Of a stretch of 64,000 bases of DNA, positions 38,410-46,493 are shown in pieces. This DNA comes from Colwellia chukchiensis (GTDB lineage Bacteria > Pseudomonadota > Gammaproteobacteria > Enterobacterales > Alteromonadaceae), in the NCBI RefSeq assembly GCF_002104455.1, contig NZ_NBOC01000004.1, positions 62,001 through 126,000 of the forward strand, given 5' to 3'. A model generated the notes under the pieces. It was given only the letters and a program-made list of their open reading frames with translations. It did no database searches and had not been told where the DNA came from. A program made the position numbers and the translations under genes. Within the stretch, counting starts at the first letter, position 1. Each line of letters begins with the position of its first letter.

Positions 38410-40728
38410 ATGCAAAATACTTCATCAAACAAGATCACGATTAAATTAGATAAAGAAATAACGTCATTAGACTTTATTAGAAACTATCACCCTGTTGTAA
38501 TTAGGCATGCACTCTCAAATTTCCCAAATTTAGATCTCGACACCTGTCTGGCTTACGTTAGCAATAAGACTGTTATCCGATATCTACTGTTATGCGATGT
38601 TAACGATGTCTATTCGTTAAAAGATAAATACAAACGAAATTTAACAACTGCGACACCTTCAAGTTGTAAGTTAGAAGTCAGTAAATTAAAGAAAGCACTT
38701 CGAAAGTCCAAAAACATTTTATTATCGCGAGGACAAAAGCTAGCGGTAGGTTTAAATTGTAGATCATTCTCTGACATACGAGATCTAGCGGAATATGGGT
38801 ACGAAAATTTAAAAAATGTCTTACCCTCAATTCCTGATTCGGCATTAGCAGACCTTATCGGCTTTCAAGACAACACTGATTTGTTGTTAGAATGTTTACC
38901 AGCTAGCCGAATTAAGACGATTAAGCAGTTATCGCAAAAGCAAATGGGGATAAATAAAGACACGCATTCAACCTTAACATTGATAGCATTTGAGTTGAAA
39001 CAATATTTGTTAAAGCCAGATTTATATGGTTCAGATCCTTACACTTTTACTTTGAAAACCTACCAAGAAAAAGTCCTTGAATTTTTATACATGATGCCTG
39101 AAGAAGTTAGGAGACTTGGAATTTCATCAGTAAGGGATGAATGGGTTGTTGCTGCATTAAAGGTGTTAGAGCCATTCGAGCAATTTAGGTTTTTGTCCAT
39201 TTTTGAAAACGAAACCGCCAATCGAGTCTTTGATTTATATAAAACTAAGCCAAGTTTTCATGAAGTGGGTTTCAAGTATTTAAATAAAATAGTTAAGGCG
39301 ATTTGTGTCGGTGCTAAAGCATACAAGCTTAAACAAGAATCGGTACCGATAGACTTAGAGGAATCCAAAATACCATTTAACTTCCATAGGTTGAATGACT
39401 ATAGCTGGCAAGTTTGGGAAGAATTAATTGACGACGTAACCGAGAAACTAATTTATTGTGCGACTTGTTTTTGTCGCAATGATGTATCGATGAACAATTT
39501 TAACGACTTCTTAAAAGCAAAAGATCGTCAGATAAATTACCAGAAATTCGATAACACGATTGAAGTCACTGAGATTGAAGCACTGGATTTCCAAGATAAG
39601 ATTATTGGTGAGTGTGAGCGTATAAAAGCGTTTATTGATGACGTAAACTTTTCGGCATTAGAAAATGAAATCATGAAATTTCATGGCATTTCAGATGAAT
39701 CTTTGGAGCGAGTTCCCGTAACACAAGAACCAGTACTATACCCCGATGAAGAATGCTCTGAGCCAGAGACAATCGAAGTCTATAATCACGATGATCTAAT
39801 GACAAATATTATGTTGGGATTAAAAGAGCATGACGAAAAAATTTTTAATCAGATCCAAGCTAAAGGCAATAAAAAACGCATAGTTAAAGTTCCGTCTGAC
39901 TTTATAGTTCGATTAAACGACCTAGCGACTAGTTTTCCAAATTGCGCTCATATTGTTGAATATTTAAGAGGGGTCATGACAGAAGCGTTTCTAACATCAA
40001 AACCGATCAATTTGCCCGTAATCAATCTTGATGGCGAGCCGGGGTGTGGAAAATCACAATTTGTCTTGGAGTTTGCTAAATTATTTGAACTTGAATCTAC
40101 CTCTCTGCCGGTCACATCAATGGGGGATAAATTTGAGTTAATTGGTGCGCATCGTACTTGGAATAACGCTTCTATTGGAGCTTTCGCTAAGGCAATGTTG
40201 CTTGACGGTGAAACTTATAATCAATGTTTTTTGATTGATGAACTCTGCCAAGTTAAAAATTCCGGCGAGCGTAATTTAGTGCCAACGTTGCTTGGCTTTT
40301 TTGAATCAGAACAACGAAAGAGCTTATTGGAGAATTATTTAGATGTGGAAGTTGATTTTTCAGGCTTTATTATTTTTACAACAACAAACAATATCGAGAA
40401 CTTAACACCTGCTTTAAAATCCAGAATCGTTTCTTTTACAGTAGAGAAACCTTCGCCAGAGCAAATGAAAATCATTGGCCAGAATATATACCAAAAACAT
40501 ATTCAAGAACGTGGTCTTCAAGATATTCTATCCAGTGAAATTCCTGAAAAATGCCAGCACCATTATCTAGGCGTTGTACCAAGGCAAGCGAAGCAAATTA
40601 TTGAATCTGCGATTAGAAAAGCCATTCAGCGCTATGATGTAAACAATCCTAGAACTATTTGCTTGAGCATTCATGACTTTGTATCAATTATGAATAACCA
40701 GTCAAATCCTATTGGCTTTATTCATTAA
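38410..40728 (+). CDS. AAA+ ATPase with a large N-terminal region
   Basis: This 772-residue protein has an unfamiliar N-terminal 500 residues with helix-rich blocks. A Lon/MoxR-like AAA+ module follows: Walker A GEPGCGKS near residue 542, Walker B CFLIDEL near 606, and sensor-1 FTTTNNIENLTPALKSRI with an arginine after it. The C-terminus resembles an AAA lid (VVPRQAKQIIESAIRKAI). It likely remodels a partner protein or nucleic acid. The ribosome site GAGG precedes the ATG. It is followed by an exonuclease gene after 11 bp, so the two are co-transcribed. Confidence 0.8.
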   Translation: MQNTSSNKITIKLDKEITSLDFIRNYHPVVIRHALSNFPNLDLDTCLAYVSNKTVIRYLLLCDVNDVYSLKDKYKRNLTTATPSSCKLEVSKLKKALRKSKNILLSRGQKLAVGLNCRSFSDIRDLAEYGYENLKNVLPSIPDSALADLIGFQDNTDLLLECLPASRIKTIKQLSQKQMGINKDTHSTLTLIAFELKQYLLKPDLYGSDPYTFTLKTYQEKVLEFLYMMPEEVRRLGISSVRDEWVVAALKVLEPFEQFRFLSIFENETANRVFDLYKTKPSFHEVGFKYLNKIVKAICVGAKAYKLKQESVPIDLEESKIPFNFHRLNDYSWQVWEELIDDVTEKLIYCATCFCRNDVSMNNFNDFLKAKDRQINYQKFDNTIEVTEIEALDFQDKIIGECERIKAFIDDVNFSALENEIMKFHGISDESLERVPVTQEPVLYPDEECSEPETIEVYNHDDLMTNIMLGLKEHDEKIFNQIQAKGNKKRIVKVPSDFIVRLNDLATSFPNCAHIVEYLRGVMTEAFLTSKPINLPVINLDGEPGCGKSQFVLEFAKLFELESTSLPVTSMGDKFELIGAHRTWNNASIGAFAKAMLLDGETYNQCFLIDELCQVKNSGERNLVPTLLGFFESEQRKSLLENYLDVEVDFSGFIIFTTTNNIENLTPALKSRIVSFTVEKPSPEQMKIIGQNIYQKHIQERGLQDILSSEIPEKCQHHYLGVVPRQAKQIIESAIRKAIQRYDVNNPRTICLSIHDFVSIMNNQSNPIGFIH

Positions 40729-40739
40729 AGGTGGCTGTT

Positions 40740-41300
40740 ATGAAAATTTTTGATCCTAGATTTTATGGCAACTTAAACTCGTCAAATTTTGATGTGACTG
40801 GAAAACTGATCACTATTGATATTGAATCATCTGGCATTAGTAAAAACGGATACCCAATTGAAGTTGGTTGGTACAGTAAGGATTCCACAGGCTCATTTCT
40901 CATTAAGCCCGAGCCAGATTGGTTAGAGAATGGATTTTGGTGTAAATACGCAGAAAGTCATGTGCACGGTATTACAAAAAAAATGTTGTTGCGAAAGGGG
41001 ATTGATGTCGTCTCTGCGGCTAATATGTTAAATGAAGTTTTAGGGGATAGTGTCGTCGTATGTGATGTCGTTGAATTCGATGGAACATGGTTAACACAGC
41101 TGTTTGCTAAGGCGAATGTTAACCCTAGCTTTAAACTGATAGGTCATATTGAATTAATCGATTTTAAAAAGCGTACCGGATGCCATTTAATAAAATCATT
41201 TTCGGAACTACAGAATACAGTTAATAAGACGCACAGAGCACAAGATGACGCTAAGCAATTACATGAAAACATGCTCAAAGTCACGGAACATATTGCCTAA
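40740..41300 (+). CDS. DEDDh 3'-5' exonuclease (RNase T/DnaQ fold)
   Basis: This 186-residue protein has the three exonuclease motifs: ITIDIESSG (Exo I, DxE), VVCDVVEFDGTW (Exo II Asp), and HRAQDDAKQL (Exo III, HxAxxD). It is therefore a DEDDh nuclease acting on single-stranded DNA or RNA ends. The frame is open from a GTG at 40731, but the AAGGTGG ribosome site five bases before the ATG at 40740 supports the later start. It is in one operon with the AAA+ gene. It may be the effector or trimming nuclease of the candidate system. Confidence 0.85.
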   Translation: MKIFDPRFYGNLNSSNFDVTGKLITIDIESSGISKNGYPIEVGWYSKDSTGSFLIKPEPDWLENGFWCKYAESHVHGITKKMLLRKGIDVVSAANMLNEVLGDSVVVCDVVEFDGTWLTQLFAKANVNPSFKLIGHIELIDFKKRTGCHLIKSFSELQNTVNKTHRAQDDAKQLHENMLKVTEHIA

Positions 41301-41317
41301 ATAGTTCAATTCATTCA

Positions 41318-41365
41318 CGTCGGAGTTATAAAGTGTTTATTAATATACTAATTAAAACTCCGACG
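41318..41365. repeat. Hairpin repeat, copy 1
   Basis: CGTCGGAGTT (41318-41327) pairs perfectly with AACTCCGACG (41356-41365) around a 28-nt AT-rich loop. The flanking AATTCATT and TCACGTC are shared with copy 2, 308 bp downstream. Confidence 0.8.
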
Positions 41366-41551
41366 CTTCTATAACCTTTTAATACTAAGCTCACCAAGAA
41401 CCCAAAACCAGCAATAAGGCAACACAACGCACAAAAACAGTAGCAATTGCGCACACCGTGCGGGGATTAATTTATTTTATGGAATCCTAGTGCTAACGCA
41501 CTTTATAGTCCTATCTTGCTTAGATAAATCCTAATTCTAAAACTGATATTA

Positions 41552-41568
41552 TTTTCCAACGATGGGTG
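41552..41568 (+). promoter_or_regulatory. TTTCCAACGRYGGGTG motif, copy 3
   Basis: TTTTCCAACGATGGGTG lies 155 bp before the helicase gene and in the same orientation. The CTGTCGCGACAG palindrome begins 3 bp after it. Confidence 0.65.
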
Positions 41569-41625
41569 CCCTGTCGCGACAGTTCAAAATACAGCAACTT
41601 GAAGTTGGATAATTCATTTAAATCA

Positions 41626-41672
41626 CGTCAGAGTTTTAATTTAGTTATTTATACAGAAAAAAAACTCTGACG
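41626..41672. repeat. Hairpin repeat, copy 2, with a compensatory change
   Basis: CGTCAGAGTTTT (41626-41637) pairs perfectly with AAAACTCTGACG (41661-41672) around a 23-nt loop. Relative to copy 1, the fifth stem pair is A-T instead of G-C, so both arms changed together and the stem is kept. Confidence 0.8.
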
Positions 41673-41723
41673 CGGGACGAGTTACTTTCAGCTTCATTAA
41701 TAACAAATTATTGGAGATGTGTT

Positions 41724-44165
41724 TTGAAGCAAGTTAAATATTTATGTATAGCAAGGTCAGGTGTTGTATTACCAAATAGTGTCGAAGCAGAACATTTTTA
41801 TCGTGAAGATTTATCGATGTTTTTGGCCGAGCAATTAAAGCGCCAAACGTTAAGTGAGATAGATTATGTATTGGTTGTAGGTGAAAGTGATGTCGTATTT
41901 GGCGCTGAGTTAGCAATTCAATATGGTTTAACACTTTCAGTTTACGGGTATGAATATGATTTTCGCGATCATAAGATTGTTGATACGAATAAAGAGCAAG
42001 TATTAAGAGAATTGCTGTCCGTATCTAAAGAACCCAAGTTATTTACTCAATCATTAAACGAACTGCTTAATAAATTAATTAAAAAAGTTCCATTACAGCT
42101 GTCTGAAGTACAAGTCGAAAAACTTATTTTAGCTGCTACCCCGCAGGCACTAAACATAGGTGGTGAGAAGGCGACTGATGTAGCAAAAAGAATGGTTATG
42201 GATTTCTTCGAACAGAAGAAACGAGAAGTCAAAGACTTAGTTTCACCGCGTTTGTCAGATCAAGTAAAAGAAATATGTCTTAGCTACAAAAATGAGCTAG
42301 TCGAATATATCAAAAAAAATCCCGGATTTTATGTTCTTAACGAGCATATGGGAGCAGGTAAAAGTCAAGATGTGATCATTCCACTCTTTAATGAGTTTTC
42401 TTCAACTGATCTAAAACCTATTGTCATTACTCCGACTATTGCGTTAAGCACCCAACTCATCAATGACAAACGAAATTATCAGCATCAAAAAGAATTAGAC
42501 GTTTCAGATCTAAAGGCTGTAGCCGCTTGCGTAATTTCAGCGACTGCCAACTGGAAATATCAGAAATACGGCAAAGACTCAAAAGTGTGCTTAATTGAAG
42601 AATTTGAGGAGTGTGAATCGGCTATTTGTTCTACAGAGTTAATGTACCCGAAAACTTTACATCGTTGCTCTGAAGCTATGGAACAATGGCAGAGGATATT
42701 ACAAACGGAGACTGTGGTTATAGCCGATGCCATGTTTTCAAATTTTAGTGCACAGCAAATCGTAAAATCAGGGCGTTCAATTACTATTGTAAAAAACACA
42801 GATCAAGCTAATACGCAAAACAAGAAATTAACGGTTTTCCCTTATCAGAAACAGTTAAGTAAATTGGTGGACTGCTTAAATTCTGGTGAAAGAGCTATTG
42901 CTTTCTGTGACGGAAAACATAGTTATAACGGTAAATTTAATACTATAGCCAATGTCATAAAAGAACAAACAAATGTTAAACCTATAGTCGTGGATAGCGT
43001 TTTCATAAAAAAAGACCAACCGGATTATTTTTATGATTTGACAACTCGTATAGAAGAGCAGCCTTGTCATATATTTTCTCCGGTAGTTACGAGTGGCATT
43101 AGCGTTGTTACTAACAAAGTGAATTCCGTTAATATCTTTGCTTGTCACACTTTACTACCTACACAGCTTGTTCAAAGTTCTGGGCGTTTCAGAAAGTCGC
43201 AGGAAATAATTATTTCTTTTGATAAACGGTCGCGATTCACGACTACAGACAAGAAACTGATTTTCAATGAATTGGCCTATAAAGCCTATGAAGAACAATG
43301 TTCAAGCGATCTTTCAGCTTTATTTAAGGATAAACATTGTCAGTTGGTGCTAGACCGTATCGCCCATAATCGCCGAATGAAACTAAATTATGTTTTTACA
43401 ACATTACAGTTGTTTGAAGAAATGGGTTACGAAATCACCCTAGAAGACATAAAGGATGATAGTGAAGCTATTAGCAAACTCATTAAAAGATTATTCAATC
43501 AAAACAAAAGCAAGTTTATTGATGTTGCCGCTAATACTGTCTACGACAAGACGGAGCATGACTTCTTAAAAAATTCATTTGAAATACTAACTAATGAAGA
43601 AAAATTTAAACTTCAAGTTTATGAATTGCAGAGATTTTACAACCTTAAAACATTTGATTGCGTTGACTCAGCTAGACGATTAATAGAATTTGATAAAGGC
43701 GGGAAAAGCCGCAGGCATCTTGAGCATATTCGAGTATTACAAGGTGGATTTTGTCCAATAGAAAATCCTAAATTGGTTGTTATTCAGAAAATATTTAAAC
43801 ACATTTTTAGTATTCTCAATGTTGATGAAGTCAACCTAACAGCAAACTATAAAATTGATGATATCGATAAACTGGCACAGTACATAAAAACAGCAAAAAT
43901 AGAGGGCTACAAAGTCAGAAATGAACTTATAGCGCTTGGTTGCTCAACAGATATCGCAGGGGAGTATAAAGATAGAGGATATTTAACTCGGGGTATCCTA
44001 AATGTTTTATTTGGTCAGGTACAGGACTACATAAGGGTAGGTTCAAAAGACAAGTTAGGCCATAGACCTGTCGACTTTTATTTCTTGCTTCCTAATAAGA
44101 GTGAATTAACCAAAAAGTATTTTGAGCAAAAATATTATTCAAAAGCATTACATTCAAGCAATTAG
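41724..44165 (+). CDS. Origin-binding/CyRepA-like superfamily 2 helicase
   Basis: This 813-residue protein has helicase motif I HMGAGKSQD near residue 209, motif Ia ITPTIALSTQL, motif V SPVVTSGISV and motif VI LVQSSGRFRKS near 480. The layout resembles the origin-of-replication-binding helicase family (herpes UL9, plasmid CyRepA1). Motif II is unusual: VVIADAM near 330 in place of a DExx box, so ATP hydrolysis may be impaired. The start is TTG at 41724 with GGAG seven bases upstream; no ATG fits. The long C-terminal half is unfamiliar. It lies behind a palindrome-rich non-coding region. Confidence 0.65.
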   Translation: MKQVKYLCIARSGVVLPNSVEAEHFYREDLSMFLAEQLKRQTLSEIDYVLVVGESDVVFGAELAIQYGLTLSVYGYEYDFRDHKIVDTNKEQVLRELLSVSKEPKLFTQSLNELLNKLIKKVPLQLSEVQVEKLILAATPQALNIGGEKATDVAKRMVMDFFEQKKREVKDLVSPRLSDQVKEICLSYKNELVEYIKKNPGFYVLNEHMGAGKSQDVIIPLFNEFSSTDLKPIVITPTIALSTQLINDKRNYQHQKELDVSDLKAVAACVISATANWKYQKYGKDSKVCLIEEFEECESAICSTELMYPKTLHRCSEAMEQWQRILQTETVVIADAMFSNFSAQQIVKSGRSITIVKNTDQANTQNKKLTVFPYQKQLSKLVDCLNSGERAIAFCDGKHSYNGKFNTIANVIKEQTNVKPIVVDSVFIKKDQPDYFYDLTTRIEEQPCHIFSPVVTSGISVVTNKVNSVNIFACHTLLPTQLVQSSGRFRKSQEIIISFDKRSRFTTTDKKLIFNELAYKAYEEQCSSDLSALFKDKHCQLVLDRIAHNRRMKLNYVFTTLQLFEEMGYEITLEDIKDDSEAISKLIKRLFNQNKSKFIDVAANTVYDKTEHDFLKNSFEILTNEEKFKLQVYELQRFYNLKTFDCVDSARRLIEFDKGGKSRRHLEHIRVLQGGFCPIENPKLVVIQKIFKHIFSILNVDEVNLTANYKIDDIDKLAQYIKTAKIEGYKVRNELIALGCSTDIAGEYKDRGYLTRGILNVLFGQVQDYIRVGSKDKLGHRPVDFYFLLPNKSELTKKYFEQKYYSKALHSSN

Positions 44166-44204
44166 CGAATTGCTTAAAAAGTCTATCTAGATCAAACTTA
44201 AAAG

Positions 44205-44232
44205 TTGACGCATTCTTAATTTGTAGTACATT
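44205..44232 (+). promoter_or_regulatory. Predicted BREX promoter
   Basis: TTGACG (44205-44210) and TACATT (44227-44232) are separated by 16 bp, about 50 bp before brxR. It is the only good promoter-like match in the 116-bp gap. Confidence 0.55.
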
Positions 44233-44233
44233 G

Positions 44234-44256
44234 TGGTAATCAAATTGATTATACCA
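44234..44256. promoter_or_regulatory. Predicted BrxR operator
   Basis: TGGTAATCAA-A-TTGATTA-TA-CCA is a near-perfect inverted repeat directly after the -10 box. BrxR proteins are known to bind inverted repeats upstream of their own gene and repress; this site fits that role. It is unrelated to the GGGACA family. Confidence 0.6.
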
Positions 44257-44281
44257 GTGTCATACAAATAAAAGTGCGTAT

Positions 44282-45199
44282 ATGAGCTTCATAAGAGAAA
44301 CCAAAGAGACCGAAAACATAGACAACCTGAGCTTTGCTCAAAAGCAAAGGCTGTCTTTTATAGACTTCTCACTTATGTTCAAAGGAAGCGTGAATCGTAA
44401 AGAATTGACCGCCAAGTTCGAAATGGGGATGGCCAATGCGACTCGCGATCTTGCGGTTTATAAAGAGCTAGCACCAAATAACATCGATTTTGATCAAAAA
44501 GAGCGCACATATTTTCAAGCGAAAACCTTTAAACCACTTTTTAGTTATGATGCTCGTCAAACCATGGCGAAGCTGTCTAACAAAATCAGCGATGGTTTCG
44601 ACGGTGTGTTAGAAATACCATTTCCTGTTGATGCACCGTATCAGCTCAATGTCCCAGATATCTTTATTGTCGCGAAAATCGTACAAGCCACTTTAAAGCA
44701 AAAGCCGATCTCGATCATTTATACATCATTAAGTTCAGGCTCCAAGGCAAGGGAAATAGTACCTCATACCATAGTTGATAATGGCCTTCGTTGGCATGTT
44801 CGAGGGTTTGACAGAAATTCAAAGTCATTTCGTGATTTTGTTCTGACTCGTGTAACTAAAGTAACTATTAAAGCAGATACGCCAAGCGCAGAAGAAAACA
44901 AACTCGAAGATCACCAGTGGATGCGCATGATGCCACTACAATTAGTGCCTCATCCAAATAATGTGAAGCACCCAACTGCCATAGCACTTGATTATGGTAT
45001 GACCGAAGGACAATTAGACATAACTATTCGAGCGGCTATGGCAGGATATTTATTAAGGCGTTGGAACGTCGATTGTACAGCTGACGCTGAGTTGGTAGGT
45101 GCAGAGTATCAATTATGGTTAAAGAATCGAAAAGCCTTGTTTGGTGCAGAAAATCTTACAATTGCCCCCGGCTACGTACCAGAATTGGAAGAATTATAA
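44282..45199 (+). CDS. brxR: BREX transcriptional regulator BrxR (WYL domain)
   Basis: This 305-residue protein has an N-terminal winged helix (LSFAQKQRLSFIDFSLMFKGSVNRKELTAKF region), a WYL domain near residues 125-200 (ISIIYTSLSSGSKAREIVPHT, GLRWHVRGFDRNSKSFRDFVLTR) and a C-terminal extension ending after PGYVPELEEL. Length and position directly before brxA match BrxR of Acinetobacter and E. fergusonii BREX loci, where it represses the locus. The stop at 45199 touches the brxA start at 45200. A conserved WYL ligand pocket suggests response to a nucleotide or nucleic-acid signal. Confidence 0.9.
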   Translation: MSFIRETKETENIDNLSFAQKQRLSFIDFSLMFKGSVNRKELTAKFEMGMANATRDLAVYKELAPNNIDFDQKERTYFQAKTFKPLFSYDARQTMAKLSNKISDGFDGVLEIPFPVDAPYQLNVPDIFIVAKIVQATLKQKPISIIYTSLSSGSKAREIVPHTIVDNGLRWHVRGFDRNSKSFRDFVLTRVTKVTIKADTPSAEENKLEDHQWMRMMPLQLVPHPNNVKHPTAIALDYGMTEGQLDITIRAAMAGYLLRRWNVDCTADAELVGAEYQLWLKNRKALFGAENLTIAPGYVPELEEL

Positions 45200-45835
45200 A
45201 TGACTTCAACTAATAACCCGTTAAACAAACACGCCATCAAAACACACAAGGACTACCTTGGTGATTTAATTGGTGGCAGTTTAATGATCAAAGAAAGCCA
45301 AATCGTTGCTGAATTATTACTTAAAAAACCATCTCAAGAAGAATGGTTAGATGCAATCGTTAACCGAAATATATTACAAAAACGTTCCGATGCGTCAGCT
45401 AAACGTAACGCTGCGACTATAAAAAAACGTATCGAAGACTTGCCAGATGAATATCTTGAGCAGGTAGCATTTGGTAGCACGGAGCTTTCGACTCAGCTGA
45501 TGTTCGCAGCAACGTTAATAAATAGCACTTTGTTAGCTGACTTTATGCGAAATGTCGTGCTCGACGCAAAACGTATGTTTAGAGAAAGCCTAGACGTTGG
45601 TGACTGGGAATCGTATTGGGAAGACCGTTGCCGTCTGTTTCCTGATCTAGCTAATATGTCTGACGCGTCCACTTATAAAATATCGCAAGTTGCCTTTAAG
45701 GCCATTGCTGATGGTGGATACATAGAAACAACTCGTAATAAGAAGTTACAAAATGTTTATCTGCTGCCTGAAGTTAGGCAATTGCTTCTGTCGATAGACA
45801 GAGAGGATATTATTGCAGCTATGGAATTAATCTAA
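45200..45835 (+). CDS. brxA: BrxA (DUF1819)
   Basis: This 211-residue protein is a full-length BrxA. It has GGSLMIKESQIVAELLL near the N-terminus, NILQKRSDASAKRNAATIKKRI in the middle, and the end KAIADGGYIETTRNKKLQNVYLLPEV. BrxA is a small helical, DNA-binding core protein of type 1 BREX resembling NusB-like folds; its exact role is open. It is translationally coupled to brxR (no gap) and lies 16 bp before brxB. Confidence 0.95.
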   Translation: MTSTNNPLNKHAIKTHKDYLGDLIGGSLMIKESQIVAELLLKKPSQEEWLDAIVNRNILQKRSDASAKRNAATIKKRIEDLPDEYLEQVAFGSTELSTQLMFAATLINSTLLADFMRNVVLDAKRMFRESLDVGDWESYWEDRCRLFPDLANMSDASTYKISQVAFKAIADGGYIETTRNKKLQNVYLLPEVRQLLLSIDREDIIAAMELI

Positions 45836-45851
45836 GGAAGGATACGTAACT

Positions 45852-46460
45852 ATGACGACCTTTAGTACAACGAAACAACATAAGAACTTGAACGATAGAC
45901 TCGATCAAATTCTACCTAAGATCGAGAGTCAAGATTTCCTTAAGAACCAAGGTTTAGGAAATGAAATTGGTTTTTATGTTTTTGATTATCCAGCTGAGTC
46001 TGAGTTAACGGTAAGAGAGCACTTGGCGTTTATCACAGACAAGTTAACAAAGCGCGGACGCAATTTCGCCAGTATCAATTTATTTGAAGCGATTCTGGAA
46101 TTATTGGACTCGCGGAATCTTACCGAGCGGGCATTCAAAGTACAAAAAGAGCGCGGTGACGATGCACTGTTTAATGCACTAAAAGGCCCACTTGAACAAA
46201 ATCGTGTTGCCAAATTCATTGCCTCTAAAATCGATCTTAGTGCAGATAATCAAGCTCAAACAGAATTTATATTATTACACGGTTTAGGCAGTGCATGGCC
46301 AATTATAAGAGGCCACGGTCTGTTAAATGCCTTACATGCAAAAGTAGGCAATGTACCAACTGTATTGTTTTACCCCGGCGAATACGACGGAACTGCACTA
46401 AAACCCTTTGGCCGTATCGAATCAAATAACTATTACCGAGCATTTAAACTCGTTCCATAA
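45852..46460 (+). CDS. brxB: BrxB (DUF1788)
   Basis: This 202-residue protein matches the DUF1788/BrxB family: NEIGFYVFDYPAESELTVREHL, INLFEAILELLDSRNLTE, and the end FILLHGLGSAWPIIRGHGLLNALHA, then VPTVLFYPGEYDG. It is a core gene of type 1 BREX with unknown biochemical role, perhaps an adaptor in the BrxB-PglZ-PglX complex. AAGGAAGG precedes the ATG. It is 33 bp upstream of brxC. Confidence 0.95.
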   Translation: MTTFSTTKQHKNLNDRLDQILPKIESQDFLKNQGLGNEIGFYVFDYPAESELTVREHLAFITDKLTKRGRNFASINLFEAILELLDSRNLTERAFKVQKERGDDALFNALKGPLEQNRVAKFIASKIDLSADNQAQTEFILLHGLGSAWPIIRGHGLLNALHAKVGNVPTVLFYPGEYDGTALKPFGRIESNNYYRAFKLVP

Positions 46461-46493
46461 ATGGACGTTTGAGTTAAGAAGGATAAAAAGAAA

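Larger units (their letters stand above)
41301..41723. other. Structured, palindrome-rich non-coding region
   Basis: There is no gene in these 423 bp, but many inverted repeats: two long homologous hairpins (listed separately), CGCAC-ACC-GTGCG (41450-41462), AGTGC-TAAC-GCACT (41489-41502), the perfect palindrome CTGTCGCGACAG (41571-41582), and CAACTT-G-AAGTTG (41595-41607). The third copy of the TTTCCAACG motif is also here. It could be a replication origin, a set of operators or a structured RNA for the helicase downstream. Confidence 0.65.

Noticed and set aside
38366-38449. 27-codon upstream frame overlapping the AAA+ gene start
   Set aside because: No ribosome site is evident and the overlap is out of frame; a regulatory leader peptide cannot be supported.
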